Source: Cyanobacterium stanieri PCC 7202
GTDB lineage: Bacteria > Cyanobacteriota > Cyanobacteriia > Cyanobacteriales > Cyanobacteriaceae
Length of the DNA: 64,000 nucleotides
Reading direction: 5' to 3'
Assembly: GCA_000317655.1 (NCBI GenBank)
Contig: CP003940.1
Span: forward strand, 558,001 to 622,000
Below are positions 8,516 through 18,031 of the stretch, piece by piece (the stretch's first letter is position 1; each line of letters starts with the position of its first letter). The notes under the pieces are model-generated. The model had not been told where the DNA came from and searched no databases. It was given only the letters and a program-made list of their open reading frames with translations. A program made the position numbers and the translations under genes.

Positions 8516-9565
8516 ATGTTTAATCAAAAACCTTACTGTGCAGTTTTAATTGTTCCTACGGGGGTAGGGGCTTCTATTGGTGGTTATGCAGGAGATGCTT
8601 TACCTGTGGCTAGGGCTATGGGGCAAGTGTGCGATCGCCTCATAACCCATCCCAATGTCATGAATGGAGCGAGTTTGTATTGGTCAGCACCGAATATCGA
8701 CTATGTGGAAGGCTATGCCCTTGATAAATTTGCTGGGGGTGAATGGGGCTTAAAATCAGTGCATCAAAATAAAATTGGTTTAATTTTAGACCAAGCCATA
8801 GAGCCTGAATTACGCCATCGCCATCTCCAAGCCATGGATGCCCTTCGGGCTACCGTCGGCATTAATGCCCGGGACTACATCATTACTGATGCCCCCCTCA
8901 ATGTCGAATTAAGAATTGCTGAAAGTGGGGCTAGTTGGGGAACCATTGGTAATCCTGATAGTTTATTGAGGGCAGGAAAAAAATTAGTAGACCAAGGCAT
9001 CAACGCTTTGGCAGTGGTGGCAAGATTTCCCGATGATACAGATTCCCAAGCCCTCACCGATTATCGCCATGGTAGTGGTGTAGATGCCCTCGCAGGGGCA
9101 GAAGCGGTTATATCCCATCTCTTGGTCAGAGAGTTTCAAATTCCCTGCGCCCATGCACCCGCCCTATCTCCGTTACCGTTAGATGTCAATATATCTCCCC
9201 GGGCAGCCGCCGAAGAATTGGGACACACATTTTTGCCCTGTGTTTTGGTCGGTTTAAATAAGGCTCCCCAATTTAGTTTAGAAAAAGATAACCGTAGTCT
9301 CTGGGCGGAGGATATAGATGCTTTAGTAATTCCCCATCACGCCTGTGGTGGCAGTGCTACCCTTAGCTTTGCCCATTCCCATACCAAAATAATTGTGGTA
9401 GAAGACAATGAAACTATTATCAAAGTACCTGCTGAACCGTTAGGTATTAAAACCATCAGGGTAAAATCATACCTAGAGGCCATTGGCGTAATGGTTGCCC
9501 ATGGAGGAGGCATTAATTTTCAGGGTTTAACCTCTAACAATCAAAAGTCCATATTTTTAAGTTGA
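8516..9565 (+). CDS. DUF3326-family protein
   Basis: A protein of 349 residues, soluble. It opens with CAVLIVPTGVGASIGGYAGDALP and contains YWSAPNIDYVEGYALD, LGLILDQAIEPELRHRH-like and IPHHACGGSATLSFAHSHTKIIVVEDN segments, which I associate with the DUF3326 family of cyanobacteria and plants. No catalytic activity is established. The gene stands alone, downstream of a gap with an 8 bp inverted repeat, and is followed by the convergent CAAD gene. Confidence 0.75.
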   Translation: MFNQKPYCAVLIVPTGVGASIGGYAGDALPVARAMGQVCDRLITHPNVMNGASLYWSAPNIDYVEGYALDKFAGGEWGLKSVHQNKIGLILDQAIEPELRHRHLQAMDALRATVGINARDYIITDAPLNVELRIAESGASWGTIGNPDSLLRAGKKLVDQGINALAVVARFPDDTDSQALTDYRHGSGVDALAGAEAVISHLLVREFQIPCAHAPALSPLPLDVNISPRAAAEELGHTFLPCVLVGLNKAPQFSLEKDNRSLWAEDIDALVIPHHACGGSATLSFAHSHTKIIVVEDNETIIKVPAEPLGIKTIRVKSYLEAIGVMVAHGGGINFQGLTSNNQKSIFLS

Positions 9566-9668
9566 GGTTAGTTTAGAGTGCAAAAATTGGCACAAAAAAT
9601 GGGTTAGGCAAGGAATAATCGGTTTAGATATAACCACAACTATAATTGCTCTAACCCAATACGGAGAT

Positions 9669-10097
9669 TTATTTGCCGCCCAAGATTTGTTTTTTCAAAC
9701 CGTTAAATTCAGCAAACAATTCCTCACGAGTGGAAGCCTTGAGTAAGTAACGGGTAGTAAACCATGCTGTATAACCCAACCCAACTAATTCAAGAATGGA
9801 GGATAGTAAAGGAATATTACCAATGGCATCTAATACAGAAAGGGTAATGTAAACTGTAATAGCGGCAGTGATGATTAAACCAAGGGTGGTGAGGGGTTGT
9901 TTATATTCACCAAAAAAATTGCCCAATTGTTCGGGTACTCCTGACAAAAAGTCCACGGCAACATCAACCCATTCCTGCCAAGGTTGTTCTCCTGCAGACG
10001 CTGATTGATTGGCACTGAGCATTCCGCCCATATCGTCATCCACGTTACTCATTGTTTCTGGTGCTTTTGATTCTGTATCTTTAAATTGAGATTCCAT
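9669..10097 (-). CDS. curT: CAAD-domain thylakoid membrane protein (CURT1/CurT-like)
   Basis: A protein of 142 residues: a hydrophilic acidic N-terminus (1-50), an amphipathic helix (WVDVAVDFLSGVPEQLGNFFGEYK), two transmembrane helices (about 70-90 and 98-118), and a short C-terminal helix (STREELFAEFNGLKKQIL). This is the stand-alone CAAD architecture shared with plant CURT1, which shapes curved thylakoid membranes; the cyanobacterial homologue is called CurT. The symbol rests on architecture rather than an alignment, and another CAAD paralogue cannot be excluded. It is monocistronic with a long upstream gap. Confidence 0.7.
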   Translation of the reverse strand: MESQFKDTESKAPETMSNVDDDMGGMLSANQSASAGEQPWQEWVDVAVDFLSGVPEQLGNFFGEYKQPLTTLGLIITAAITVYITLSVLDAIGNIPLLSSILELVGLGYTAWFTTRYLLKASTREELFAEFNGLKKQILGGK

Positions 10098-10487
10098 AAT
10101 AATAATTCTCCCTGATTTTTATGTAAGTTAAAAATGTTGCAGTCAGAATAACCAATTATTAAATTTACTGACTTTTGCTCATATTATCAAACACTTTTGC
10201 CAAATTTTGCTTAATTTCTTATTAACCGTTAATGATTTTCCCTCTTGGGTAGGTAAAAACTAACAATTAATAAGGGATAATTAATTATTTGGGTGTTAAA
10301 TATTCGCTTTTTTGTTCTCAAAACTTTATTAATAATAGAATAGTTGTTCGGCTATTCGTTAAGTTTTTATTTTATAGTTCAATTACTTGATCCCAATTCT
10401 TATTACTTTACTAGGTTTCTTTCCTACTTTTACTTTTTTTACTTTCCTCTAAGTTAATCTTAATAACTGTTTACAAACAACATTTTT
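10098..10487. other. Gene-free region between curT-like and lepB
   Basis: 390 bp of AT-rich sequence between divergent genes, presumably holding both promoters. I saw no conserved hairpin, riboswitch-like fold or ORF of note. Confidence 0.5.
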
Positions 10488-11045
10488 ATGACTAAATCAT
10501 CCCCCGAAACTGCTTCTATCAAAAAACAACAAATTAAGGAAAACTCTCTCATTATTTTGGTCGGCTTAATAATGGCGATCGCCATTAGAATTTTTATTGC
10601 TGAACCCCGTTATATTCCATCAGAATCCATGATACCAACATTGGAAACGGGCGATCGCATCGTAGTTGAAAAAGTATCTTACAAATTCTCCTCCCCCCAC
10701 CGTCAAGACATCGTCGTTTTTACACCCCCTCCCCAGTTACAAATCCTTGGCTATGAAACCAATCAAGCCTTTATTAAACGGATTATTGCCACAGGGGGAG
10801 ACATGGTAGAGGTAAAAAATGGACAGGTATATATCAACGATAACCCCCTCCCAGAGGATTATATCTTAGAAACCCCTAACTACACCCTAGAGCCAACCAT
10901 CGTCCCAGAAGGAGATTTGTTTGTAATGGGTGACAACCGTAACAACAGCAACGACTCCCACCTTTGGGGATTCTTGCCCCAAGAATATATCATCGGCAAA
11001 GCCATTTTTCGTTTTTATCCCTTTTCTAATATTGGCAAAATTTAA
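10488..11045 (+). CDS. lepB: Signal peptidase I
   Basis: A protein of 185 residues. One N-terminal membrane segment (about 19-37) is followed by box B, RYIPSESMIPTLETGDRI, with nucleophile Ser47, then FIKRIIATGGD with the general base Lys97, and GDLFVMGDNRNNSNDS, the conserved box E. The enzyme cleaves signal peptides on the trans side of the plasma or thylakoid membrane. The short form is usual in cyanobacteria, which often carry two paralogues. A strong terminator follows. Confidence 0.93.
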   Translation: MTKSSPETASIKKQQIKENSLIILVGLIMAIAIRIFIAEPRYIPSESMIPTLETGDRIVVEKVSYKFSSPHRQDIVVFTPPPQLQILGYETNQAFIKRIIATGGDMVEVKNGQVYINDNPLPEDYILETPNYTLEPTIVPEGDLFVMGDNRNNSNDSHLWGFLPQEYIIGKAIFRFYPFSNIGKI

Positions 11046-11061
11046 ACACAACTAACTCCCC

Positions 11062-11088
11062 AGAGGCTTTATAAAGCCTCTTTTTTTT
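11062..11088 (+). terminator. Rho-independent terminator after lepB
   Basis: A perfect inverted repeat AGAGGCTTTATAAAGCCTCT (11062-11081) followed by a T-run to 11088, 17 bp after the lepB stop. Confidence 0.85.
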
Positions 11089-11101
11089 GACTGATTGCTA
11101 A

Positions 11102-11330
11102 TTAACCTCAGTTCGGGATAATAGTTGTCAGTATGGTTAGGTTGCAGGTTGCAGGTTACAGGTTACAGGTTTAAAATACGACCAGCCTTTGTTAGTTCCT
11201 TGATGGAACTAAGTATCAGAAAATTAATTAACATTACAGTTTTTGTAAATTTCTTAACCTGATACCTGACACCCGATACCTGACACCTTTATTTGTAAAG
11301 ACTAAAAATGTTATCCCGAACTCGAGTTAA
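11102..11330. repeat. MITE-like element, family 1, copy B
   Basis: The left end TTAACCTCAGTTCGGGATAA pairs with the right end TTATCCCGAACTCGAGTTAA. The interior holds AGGTTGC/AGGTTAC heptads, then a segment shared with copies C and E, then CCTGATA-CCTGACA-type heptads that are roughly complementary to the first set, so the whole unit could fold back on itself. Its right part (TTTATTTGTAAAGACTAAAAATG) is shared with copy D. It lies just upstream of the metal-binding lipoprotein gene. Confidence 0.8.
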
Positions 11331-11388
11331 TTATGAAAAGATTATGATAAACTACTTTTTGATAATTATGAAAAGATTATGAAAATAA

Positions 11389-12309
11389 ATGTTGAAAAAG
11401 ATTGCTCAAATCAAACTAATTGTTATCACCCTTTTTACTATTAGCGCCTGTGGCACCACCGAAGTAGTCAACAACACTAACGATGAAAGGTTAAACGTAG
11501 TTAGTACCACCACCATTATCGCCAACCTAGCCGAAGAAATAGGGGGAGAAGTCATTAACCATAGGGGAATATTACCAAGAGGAACAGATCCCCATGTGTA
11601 TGAACCCGTACCACAGGATAATATCACCCTCGAAAATGCCGATCTCATTTTTTATAATGGCTATGATTTAGAACCCAACTTAATTCGCCTGATCAATTCA
11701 TCGGGTATCAATGCTCAAACTCTGGCAGTGGGTGAATTAGTACCCGCTTTGGATTTTGAAGAAGAAGGTCAAATGGTGCCTGATCCTCATGTTTGGGGTA
11801 ATGTAGAAAATGTAATTATTATGGTGGCAGGTATCAGGGATAAACTAATTGAGTTACAGCCTGAAGACGAGGAGACTTTTACACAAAATGCCGAAAATTT
11901 AACTCAAGATTTGGAGGAGTTGCATGGTTGGATACAAGAACAAATTGAGACGATTCCCCCCGCTCAACGACTTCTCATAACCACCCATGACGCATTCCAG
12001 TATTACGGAGTTGCCTACGGTTTGGAGATACCGGGTACTTTGATTGGGATTAGTACAGAGGAACAACCTAGCGCCCAAACAGTAAGGGATTTGGTGGAAA
12101 CTATTAGAACTACAGGGGTAAGCTCTATTTTTGCGGAAACCACTATCAATCCGACTCTCATTGAAACTGTTGCCCAAGAGGCGGGCATTGAAGTGGCGCC
12201 CACGGAACTTTATTCCGACTCCCTCGGCTCGGAAAATAGCCCTGCAGGTACTTATATTGGTATGATGAGGGTTAATACTGAAACTATTGTTAATGCTTTG
12301 AGTAATTAA
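11389..12309 (+). CDS. Zn/Mn ABC-transporter substrate-binding lipoprotein (ZnuA/TroA-like)
   Basis: A protein of 306 residues. The lipobox ISAC puts the lipidated Cys at residue 21, so the protein is anchored on the periplasmic face. Predicted metal ligands of the cluster 9 family are His69 (TDPHVYEP), His134 (PDPHVWGN), His200 (TTHDAFQYYG) and Asp277 (YSDSLG). A His at the third position is typical of ZnuA/TroA, whereas MntC/PsaA have Glu, so zinc or mixed Zn/Mn binding is more likely. There is no His-rich loop. No permease or ATPase gene is adjacent, so this is an orphan binding protein. Near-identical repeats flank it on both sides. Confidence 0.85.
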   Translation: MLKKIAQIKLIVITLFTISACGTTEVVNNTNDERLNVVSTTTIIANLAEEIGGEVINHRGILPRGTDPHVYEPVPQDNITLENADLIFYNGYDLEPNLIRLINSSGINAQTLAVGELVPALDFEEEGQMVPDPHVWGNVENVIIMVAGIRDKLIELQPEDEETFTQNAENLTQDLEELHGWIQEQIETIPPAQRLLITTHDAFQYYGVAYGLEIPGTLIGISTEEQPSAQTVRDLVETIRTTGVSSIFAETTINPTLIETVAQEAGIEVAPTELYSDSLGSENSPAGTYIGMMRVNTETIVNALSN

Positions 12310-12315
12310 TTAATA

Positions 12316-12538
12316 TAACCTCAGTTCGGGATAATAGTTGTCAGTATGGTTAGGTTGCAGGTTGCAGGTTACAGGTTACAGGTTTAAAATACGACCAGCC
12401 TTTGTTAGTTCCTTGATGGAACTAAGTATCAGAAAATTAATTAACATTACAGTTTTTGTAAATTTCTTAACCTGATACCTGACACCCGATACCTGACACC
12501 TTTACAAGACTATAAATTTTATCCCGAACTCAGATTAA
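12316..12538. repeat. MITE-like element, family 1, copy C
   Basis: The first roughly 190 bp match copy B almost base for base. The right part (TTTACAAGACTATAAATTTT) is shared with copy E, and the right end reads ATCCCGAACTCAGATTAA. It starts 6 bp after the stop of the lipoprotein gene and ends about 70 bp before dnaE-C, in the same orientation as copy B. Confidence 0.8.
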
Positions 12539-12610
12539 TTAGTATAGGTGTGTGGCGGATGGGAAACATAGATTAGTGGGAAAAGTTCAATTTATTATTG
12601 ATGATTAGTT

Positions 12611-14011
12611 ATGGTGAAAATAGTTAAAAGGCGATCGCACGGTATCCAAAAAGTATATGATATAGGGGTAGCAAAAGACCATAATTTTTTACTTCATAAT
12701 GGTTTAGTCGCTTCCAATTGTTTTAATAAATCCCACTCTACCGCCTACGCCTATGTCACTTATCAAACAGCATATTTAAAGGCAAATTATCCTGTAGAAT
12801 ATATGTCGGCTTTAATGACGGCAAGTAGTGATACTCAGGAAAAGGTAGAAAAATATCGAGAAAATTGCCTCAAAATGGGGATAGAGGTAAAACCTCCTAA
12901 TATTAATAAATCCCAAAAAGATTTTACTCCCGATGGGGATACTATAATTTTTGGTCTATCTGCTATTAAAAATTTAGGTGAAGGGGCGATCGATAATATT
13001 CTTCATGCGAGGGAAGAAGCAGGGGGAGAATTTAAAGATATGAGCGATTTTATGGGGCGTATTAACTTAAAAACGGTTAATAAAAGAGCCTTAGAAACCC
13101 TTGTTTATGCGGGTGCTTTTGATCCTATTCATAACAATAGAAAACAACTCTTAGAAGGATTAGAATTACTCATCAGTTGGTCACAAAAAAGACATCAAGA
13201 AAAAGAAAGTGGTCAGCTTAATATGCTTGATTTATTGGGAGGTTCTGCCGAATCAAGTAATACTAATCAAGTGGTTTATGCCAATGCTCCCCAATTACCT
13301 AAAATAGAAGATTTTTCGGCCCAAGAAAAACTAAAATCTGAAAAAGAATATTTAGGTTTTTATGTTTCTGAACATCCCTTAAAGCCCTTCGTTGATTCTG
13401 CCAAAATACTCGCCCCTATCAATATTGGTGATTTACCGGCTCAAAAAGCAAGAAAAAAAATCTGTGTGGTAGCCATGCTTACCAGCATTAAGCCTCACAT
13501 CGATAAAAATGGTAATACCATGGCATTCCTCACCGCCGAAGATATTTCTGGACAAGTAGATGCGATCGTATTTGCTAGTACCTACGATGAAGTGAAAAAT
13601 CAACTCAGGGAAGATGTACCTGTGATTATCTGGGGTAAAGCAGATAAAAATAAAAGAGATGATAAACCGCAAATTATCATCGACTATATCGAAATAATTG
13701 ATCAAGTGAAAATGGTGTTAGTAAACTTAAACTACCATCAAGCCGAAGATCCCAAAACTCAGGGAAAATTGAAAAGTATATTACAGGAACAATCAGGAGA
13801 AAAAAATAAAGCCAAAATTCCTGTTTTTGCCGTCATCAATGAATTGCAAGAAAGAATTTTTATTCGTTTGGGACACAACTACTGGGTACAAAATGCTGAA
13901 AATACAGTCAATGCCTTACGCAATGCAGGGTTTAATGCCCATAGTCAATGTTTGCAAACTTCTTCTTCCCCTTCAGAAATCATTGAAAAAGAAACCATCC
14001 CCAACACCTAG
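12611..14011 (+). CDS. dnaE-C: DNA polymerase III alpha subunit, C-terminal half with split intein (Int-C)
   Basis: A protein of 466 residues. Residues 1-36 (MVKIVKRRSHG to GLVASN) are the C-intein of the cyanobacterial split DnaE intein, including YDIGV and DHNFLLHNG. Splicing joins after Asn36 to Cys37 of the C-extein, CFNKSHSTAYAYV, a conserved alpha-subunit sequence. The extein holds the end of the polymerase region, a helix-hairpin-helix region and an OB domain (ICVVAMLTSIKPHIDKNG, near 300-390). The partner dnaE-N with the N-intein is encoded elsewhere and is not in this window. Trans-splicing makes the full replicative polymerase subunit. Confidence 0.95.
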   Translation: MVKIVKRRSHGIQKVYDIGVAKDHNFLLHNGLVASNCFNKSHSTAYAYVTYQTAYLKANYPVEYMSALMTASSDTQEKVEKYRENCLKMGIEVKPPNINKSQKDFTPDGDTIIFGLSAIKNLGEGAIDNILHAREEAGGEFKDMSDFMGRINLKTVNKRALETLVYAGAFDPIHNNRKQLLEGLELLISWSQKRHQEKESGQLNMLDLLGGSAESSNTNQVVYANAPQLPKIEDFSAQEKLKSEKEYLGFYVSEHPLKPFVDSAKILAPINIGDLPAQKARKKICVVAMLTSIKPHIDKNGNTMAFLTAEDISGQVDAIVFASTYDEVKNQLREDVPVIIWGKADKNKRDDKPQIIIDYIEIIDQVKMVLVNLNYHQAEDPKTQGKLKSILQEQSGEKNKAKIPVFAVINELQERIFIRLGHNYWVQNAENTVNALRNAGFNAHSQCLQTSSSPSEIIEKETIPNT

Positions 14012-14155
14012 GCATACTAGTCACAAAACTGAAACCGATCAGAAAAATTCCTGAGAAAACTGTGACATTTTGTAAAATTTTTGTTAACAATGGTAAAGAG
14101 CAGGTCAAAAAAAAGGATTTATTTCGGAAAACGATTAGGATATATCCTTGACTCA

Positions 14156-14164
14156 TGCTATATT
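14156..14164 (+). promoter_or_regulatory. psbD: Candidate extended -10 for psbD-psbC
   Basis: TGCTATATT fits an extended -10 element, about 110 bp upstream of psbD, with no clear -35. This would leave a leader of roughly 105 nt. It is judged by eye only; the true start site could differ. Confidence 0.3.
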
Positions 14165-14276
14165 AAGAAAAGTTAATGGTGTACTGATACTATTACTCAG
14201 TGCAGAGTCCGTCTTTTCTCATAAAAAAAAGAGACAAAATAAAAGTAAAACTTGAAAAGTTAAGAAAAGAAACATT

Positions 14277-15335
14277 ATGACTATCGCAGTCGGACGCGCG
14301 CCAGCGCAAAGAGGCTGGTTTGAAGCCCTCGACGACTGGCTCAAAAGAGACAGATTTGTTTTCGTGGGTTGGTCTGGAATCCTTCTTTTCCCTTGTGCCT
14401 ACATGGCTTTGGGTGGTTGGTTAACAGGCACTACTTTTGTAACCTCTTGGTACACTCACGGTTTAGCTAGTTCCTATTTAGAAGGTGCTAACTTTTTGAC
14501 CGTAGCTGTATCTAGTCCTGCTGATGCTTTTGGTCACTCCATCTTATTTTTATGGGGTCCCGAGGCTCAGGGCGATTTTACTCGCTGGTGTCAAATCGGT
14601 GGTTTATGGTCTTTCGTAGCATTACACGGAGCTTTCGGTTTGATTGGCTTCATGTTACGTCAATTTGAAATTGCCCGTCTTGTCGGTATTCGTCCCTACA
14701 ATGCGATCGCATTTTCTGGTCCTATCGCCGTATTTGTCAGTGTCTTCTTGATGTATCCTCTAGGACAGTCTAGCTGGTTCTTTGCTCCTTCCTTCGGAGT
14801 AGCAGGAATCTTCCGCTTTATCTTGTTCCTACAAGGATTCCATAACTGGACTCTTAACCCCTTCCACATGATGGGTGTAGCAGGTATTCTTGGTGGGGCG
14901 CTACTTTGTGCCATTCACGGTGCAACCGTAGAAAACACCCTATTCCAAGATGGTGAACAAGCCAACACCTTCCGTGCATTTGAGCCTACCCAAGCAGAAG
15001 AAACCTACTCCATGGTTACTGCTAACCGTTTCTGGTCTCAAATCTTCGGTATTGCTTTCTCCAACAAACGTTGGTTACACTTCTTCATGTTGTTTGTGCC
15101 TGTAACAGGCTTGTGGATGAGTTCTATCGGTATCGTCGGTTTAGCATTTAACCTTCGTGCTTATGACTTCGTCTCTCAAGAGTTAAGAGCCGCAGAAGAT
15201 CCAGAATTTGAAACATTTTATACCAAAAACATCCTATTAAACGAAGGGTTGCGCGCATGGATGGCGCCCCAAGATCAACCCCATCAAAAATTTGAATTTC
15301 CTGAGGAGGTACTTCCCCGTGGTAACGCTCTCTAA
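14277..15335 (+). CDS. psbD: Photosystem II D2 protein
   Basis: A protein of 352 residues, the standard length. The sequence [20 protein letters not shown], the five transmembrane helices and the conserved reaction-centre segments (GSFGV-like [29 protein letters not shown] with the P680/iron His) identify D2. D2 and D1 form the photosystem II reaction centre in the thylakoid membrane and carry Q_A. It is cotranscribed with psbC, whose start lies inside the last codons. Codon use is GC-richer than neighbouring genes, as expected for very highly expressed genes. Confidence 0.98.
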   Translation: MTIAVGRAPAQRGWFEALDDWLKRDRFVFVGWSGILLFPCAYMALGGWLTGTTFVTSWYTHGLASSYLEGANFLTVAVSSPADAFGHSILFLWGPEAQGDFTRWCQIGGLWSFVALHGAFGLIGFMLRQFEIARLVGIRPYNAIAFSGPIAVFVSVFLMYPLGQSSWFFAPSFGVAGIFRFILFLQGFHNWTLNPFHMMGVAGILGGALLCAIHGATVENTLFQDGEQANTFRAFEPTQAEETYSMVTANRFWSQIFGIAFSNKRWLHFFMLFVPVTGLWMSSIGIVGLAFNLRAYDFVSQELRAAEDPEFETFYTKNILLNEGLRAWMAPQDQPHQKFEFPEEVLPRGNAL

Positions 15336-16698
15336 TAATTCTATGGGTGGTCGTGACCTACAATCTACTGGATTCGCTTGGTGGTCTGGTAATGCTAGAC
15401 TTATCAACCTATCTGGGAAGTTGTTAGGTGCTCACGTTGCCCATGCTGGTCTAATCGTATTTTGGGCCGGTGCAATGACTTTATTTGAAACCGCTCACTT
15501 CATTCCTGAAAAGCCAATGTATGAGCAAGGTTTAATCCTTCTTCCTCACATTGCGACTTTGGGATGGGGTGTCGGTCCTGGTGGTGAAATCACCGACACA
15601 TTTCCTTTCTTCGTAGCTGGTGTATTACACATCATTTCCTCTGCCGTATTAGGCTTAGGTGGACTTTACCACGCTTTACGTGGTCCTGAAACTTTGGAAG
15701 AATATTCCAGTTTCTTTGGCTATGACTGGAAAGATAAAAACCAAATGACCAACATCATTGGTTATCACTTGATCCTTTTAGGTTTGGGTGCTTTCTTACT
15801 GGTATTTAAAGCCATGTTCTTTGGTGGTGTATATGATACCTGGGCTCCTGGTGGTGGAGATGTCCGTATTATCACTAACCCAACCCTAAACCCTGCAACC
15901 ATTTTTGGTTACTTGGTTAAAGCTCCTTTCGGTGGAGAGGGTTGGATCATTAGTGTGAACAACATGGAAGACATCATCGGTGGTCATATCTGGGTAGGTT
16001 TCATTTGTATCAGTGGCGGTATTTGGCATATCCTAACCAAGCCTTTTGGTTGGGCTCGTCGTGCGCTCATCTGGTCTGGTGAAGCATATCTTTCTTACAG
16101 CTTAGGTGCTTTATCCTTCATGGGATTCATCGCCTCTGTAATGGTATGGTACAACAACACTGCTTATCCTAGTGAATTCTATGGTCCTACTGGTGCAGAA
16201 GCATCTCAGGCTCAAGCATTAACTTATTTAATCCGTGACCAACGCTTAGGTGCTAACGTAGGTTCTGCTCAAGGTCCTACTGGTCTTGGTAAATACTTGA
16301 TGCGCTCTCCCACTGGTGAAATCATCTTCGGTGGTGAAACCATGCGTTTCTGGGATTTCCGTGGTCCTTGGTTAGAGCCTCTTCGTGGTCCTAATGGTTT
16401 GGACTTGGATAAAGTCAGAAATGATATTCAACCTTGGCAGGTACGTCGTGCGGCTGAATACATGACCCACGCACCTTTAGGTTCCTTAAACTCTGTTGGT
16501 GGTGTAATCACTGACGTTAACTCTTTTAACTATGTATCTCCCCGTGCATGGTTGGCTACTTCTCACTTTGTATTAGGTTTCTTCTTCTTGGTAGGTCACT
16601 TGTGGCATGCAGGCCGCGCCCGTGCTGCTGCTGGTGGTTTCGAGAAGGGTATCGATCGTGAGACTGAACCTACTTTATTCATGCCTGACCTCGACTAA
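15319..16698 (+). CDS. psbC: Photosystem II CP43 chlorophyll protein
   Basis: 459 residues from GTG 15319. I chose this start because GAGGAGGT (15303-15310) sits 8 nt upstream and because psbC classically starts at GTG within psbD; the overlap is 17 bp. The longer ORF from ATG 15292 would add nine residues out of family. Six transmembrane helices with antenna-chlorophyll His residues are visible, and the large lumenal loop contains GPTGPEASQAQ-like residues ([13 protein letters not shown]) and the [18 protein letters not shown] segment that touches the Mn4Ca cluster. CP43 is the inner antenna of photosystem II. Confidence 0.97.
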   Translation: MVTLSNNSMGGRDLQSTGFAWWSGNARLINLSGKLLGAHVAHAGLIVFWAGAMTLFETAHFIPEKPMYEQGLILLPHIATLGWGVGPGGEITDTFPFFVAGVLHIISSAVLGLGGLYHALRGPETLEEYSSFFGYDWKDKNQMTNIIGYHLILLGLGAFLLVFKAMFFGGVYDTWAPGGGDVRIITNPTLNPATIFGYLVKAPFGGEGWIISVNNMEDIIGGHIWVGFICISGGIWHILTKPFGWARRALIWSGEAYLSYSLGALSFMGFIASVMVWYNNTAYPSEFYGPTGAEASQAQALTYLIRDQRLGANVGSAQGPTGLGKYLMRSPTGEIIFGGETMRFWDFRGPWLEPLRGPNGLDLDKVRNDIQPWQVRRAAEYMTHAPLGSLNSVGGVITDVNSFNYVSPRAWLATSHFVLGFFFLVGHLWHAGRARAAAGGFEKGIDRETEPTLFMPDLD

Positions 16699-16729
16699 TA
16701 TTTTTAGTCTGGTTTAAGACATAGTTTCG

Positions 16730-16761
16730 GAGGGTGTTGTTTTACAGCACCCTCTTTTTTT
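16730..16761 (+). terminator. Rho-independent terminator after psbC
   Basis: GAGGGTGTTGT pairs with ACAGCACCCTC (one G-T pair) around a short loop, followed by seven T's. It ends 1 bp before the stop of the convergent glcE-like gene, so it may serve both strands. Confidence 0.85.
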
Positions 16762-16762
16762 A

Positions 16763-18031
16763 TTAAAAAAGGGTGTTGCGGAATACTTCTTGGGGATCAA
16801 ATTTTTCTTTAATTTTTTTCATCATGGTGAGTCCGTTTCCTACATATCCCCACGGTTCGATTTGTTTTTTTAGTTCTAAGGGCGATCGCACCATAGACAA
16901 ATAACCACCATTATCCTCACAAAATTGACGCATTACCCGAATTTGGTGACTTTTCACCTGATTAGAAAGAAAAATAAATCCAACTCCACTACTAATATTG
17001 ATAAACCCCGCAACATTAAAGCGGTCAAAAAAATCAACAATCCTATCTCCCAAAATTCCTACCTTACAAAAAATAGGAAGATCACTGACCTTAAGACTAC
17101 TCCAAAAATCAAGCTCCTTTTGCCCCCCAAAAACCTCAGCAGATAAATTCAAATCCTTCACCCAAGCCTTCACCTGATCCATTTGCTGATTCACACTCGG
17201 CTCAATACTTTGAAAACGCAACCCGAAACCTAAACCCTGAGAACCAAAAATAAAATCCGCCATAGTGGGAGTTAACCCCGACTTAGTGACTAAATTTCTT
17301 AATTGTTTTAAACCCTGATTATCCCCCCTAACCAAGAGCGAAGCAGAATGAGATAAAAGAGGATAGAGACGAAAAGTAACCTGTGTAATAATCCCTAAAC
17401 TACCATAGGAACCCGTAAACAACTTCATCAAATCATATCCCGCCACATTCTTAACCACCTTACCCCCTGCCTTGACAACATCCCCATCGGCTCGAACGAA
17501 AGATAATCCCAAAATTAAATCCCTTATGCCCCCATAGCGTTGTCGCCAAGAACCAGCATTCGCCGTCCCCACCACTCCCCCTACCGTTGCCTCTTCCTCA
17601 AAAAAAGGATCAATGGGCAAAAATTGACCTTTGGTAGCGAGAAACTGATTTAAATCTTTAATTTTCATTCCCGCTTCCACCGTGATCACCAAATCTTCTT
17701 CCCCATAATCAACAATATTATTTAAGTTAACCGTACTTATTAATAAATGCCCCAAATTTCCTAAGCCTCCCCACGATAACTTTGTAGCTTCACCAGTAGG
17801 GATAACTCGCCAATGATTTCTATAGGCAAAATTAACTAATTGTGATAGGATAACGGTGGTATTTGGAAAAACTAAGTAACGAGGAATACAATCTGCCAAC
17901 CCAGCCATTTGAATTTTATTTTGCCATCTTAAATTTTGCTGCCATTCCAAAATTTCTATAGAATTAACCTTACAAAAATCTAATATTTCCTTGATTTGTC
18001 TTGGAGAAGAAGCCTCAAAAATTTGGTTCAT
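16763..18031 (-). CDS. glcE: FAD-binding oxidase, glycolate oxidase GlcE-like
   Basis: A protein of 422 residues. The PCMH-type FAD domain is evident: YLVFPNTTVILSQLVNFAYRN, VIPTGEATKLSWGG, then DPFFEEEATVGGVVGTANAG, YGGIRDLILGLSFVRADG and GGKVVKNVAGYDLMKLFTGSYGSLGIITQVTFRLYP. Length and order match GlcE, the FAD subunit that works with GlcD and GlcF in glycolate oxidation. GlcD and GlcF are not adjacent here. Cyanobacteria often scatter these genes and may use glycolate dehydrogenase instead, so the partner set must be sought elsewhere. Confidence 0.8.
   Translation of the reverse strand: MNQIFEASSPRQIKEILDFCKVNSIEILEWQQNLRWQNKIQMAGLADCIPRYLVFPNTTVILSQLVNFAYRNHWRVIPTGEATKLSWGGLGNLGHLLISTVNLNNIVDYGEEDLVITVEAGMKIKDLNQFLATKGQFLPIDPFFEEEATVGGVVGTANAGSWRQRYGGIRDLILGLSFVRADGDVVKAGGKVVKNVAGYDLMKLFTGSYGSLGIITQVTFRLYPLLSHSASLLVRGDNQGLKQLRNLVTKSGLTPTMADFIFGSQGLGFGLRFQSIEPSVNQQMDQVKAWVKDLNLSAEVFGGQKELDFWSSLKVSDLPIFCKVGILGDRIVDFFDRFNVAGFINISSGVGFIFLSNQVKSHQIRVMRQFCEDNGGYLSMVRSPLELKKQIEPWGYVGNGLTMMKKIKEKFDPQEVFRNTLF

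Noticed and set aside
11389-12309. Assigning the metal-binding lipoprotein as manganese-specific MntC
   Set aside because: The third ligand is His200, not the Glu typical of MntC/PsaA, so zinc or mixed Zn/Mn specificity is more likely.
11130-12380. Heptad tracts AGGTTGC/AGGTTAC considered as a CRISPR array or direct-repeat origin
   Set aside because: The units are only 7 nt long with no spacers, and they recur inside each MITE-like copy.
15292-15318. Upstream ATG for psbC
   Set aside because: The GTG at 15319 has a perfect ribosome site at the right distance and matches the known psbC start within psbD; the extra residues from the ATG do not fit the family.
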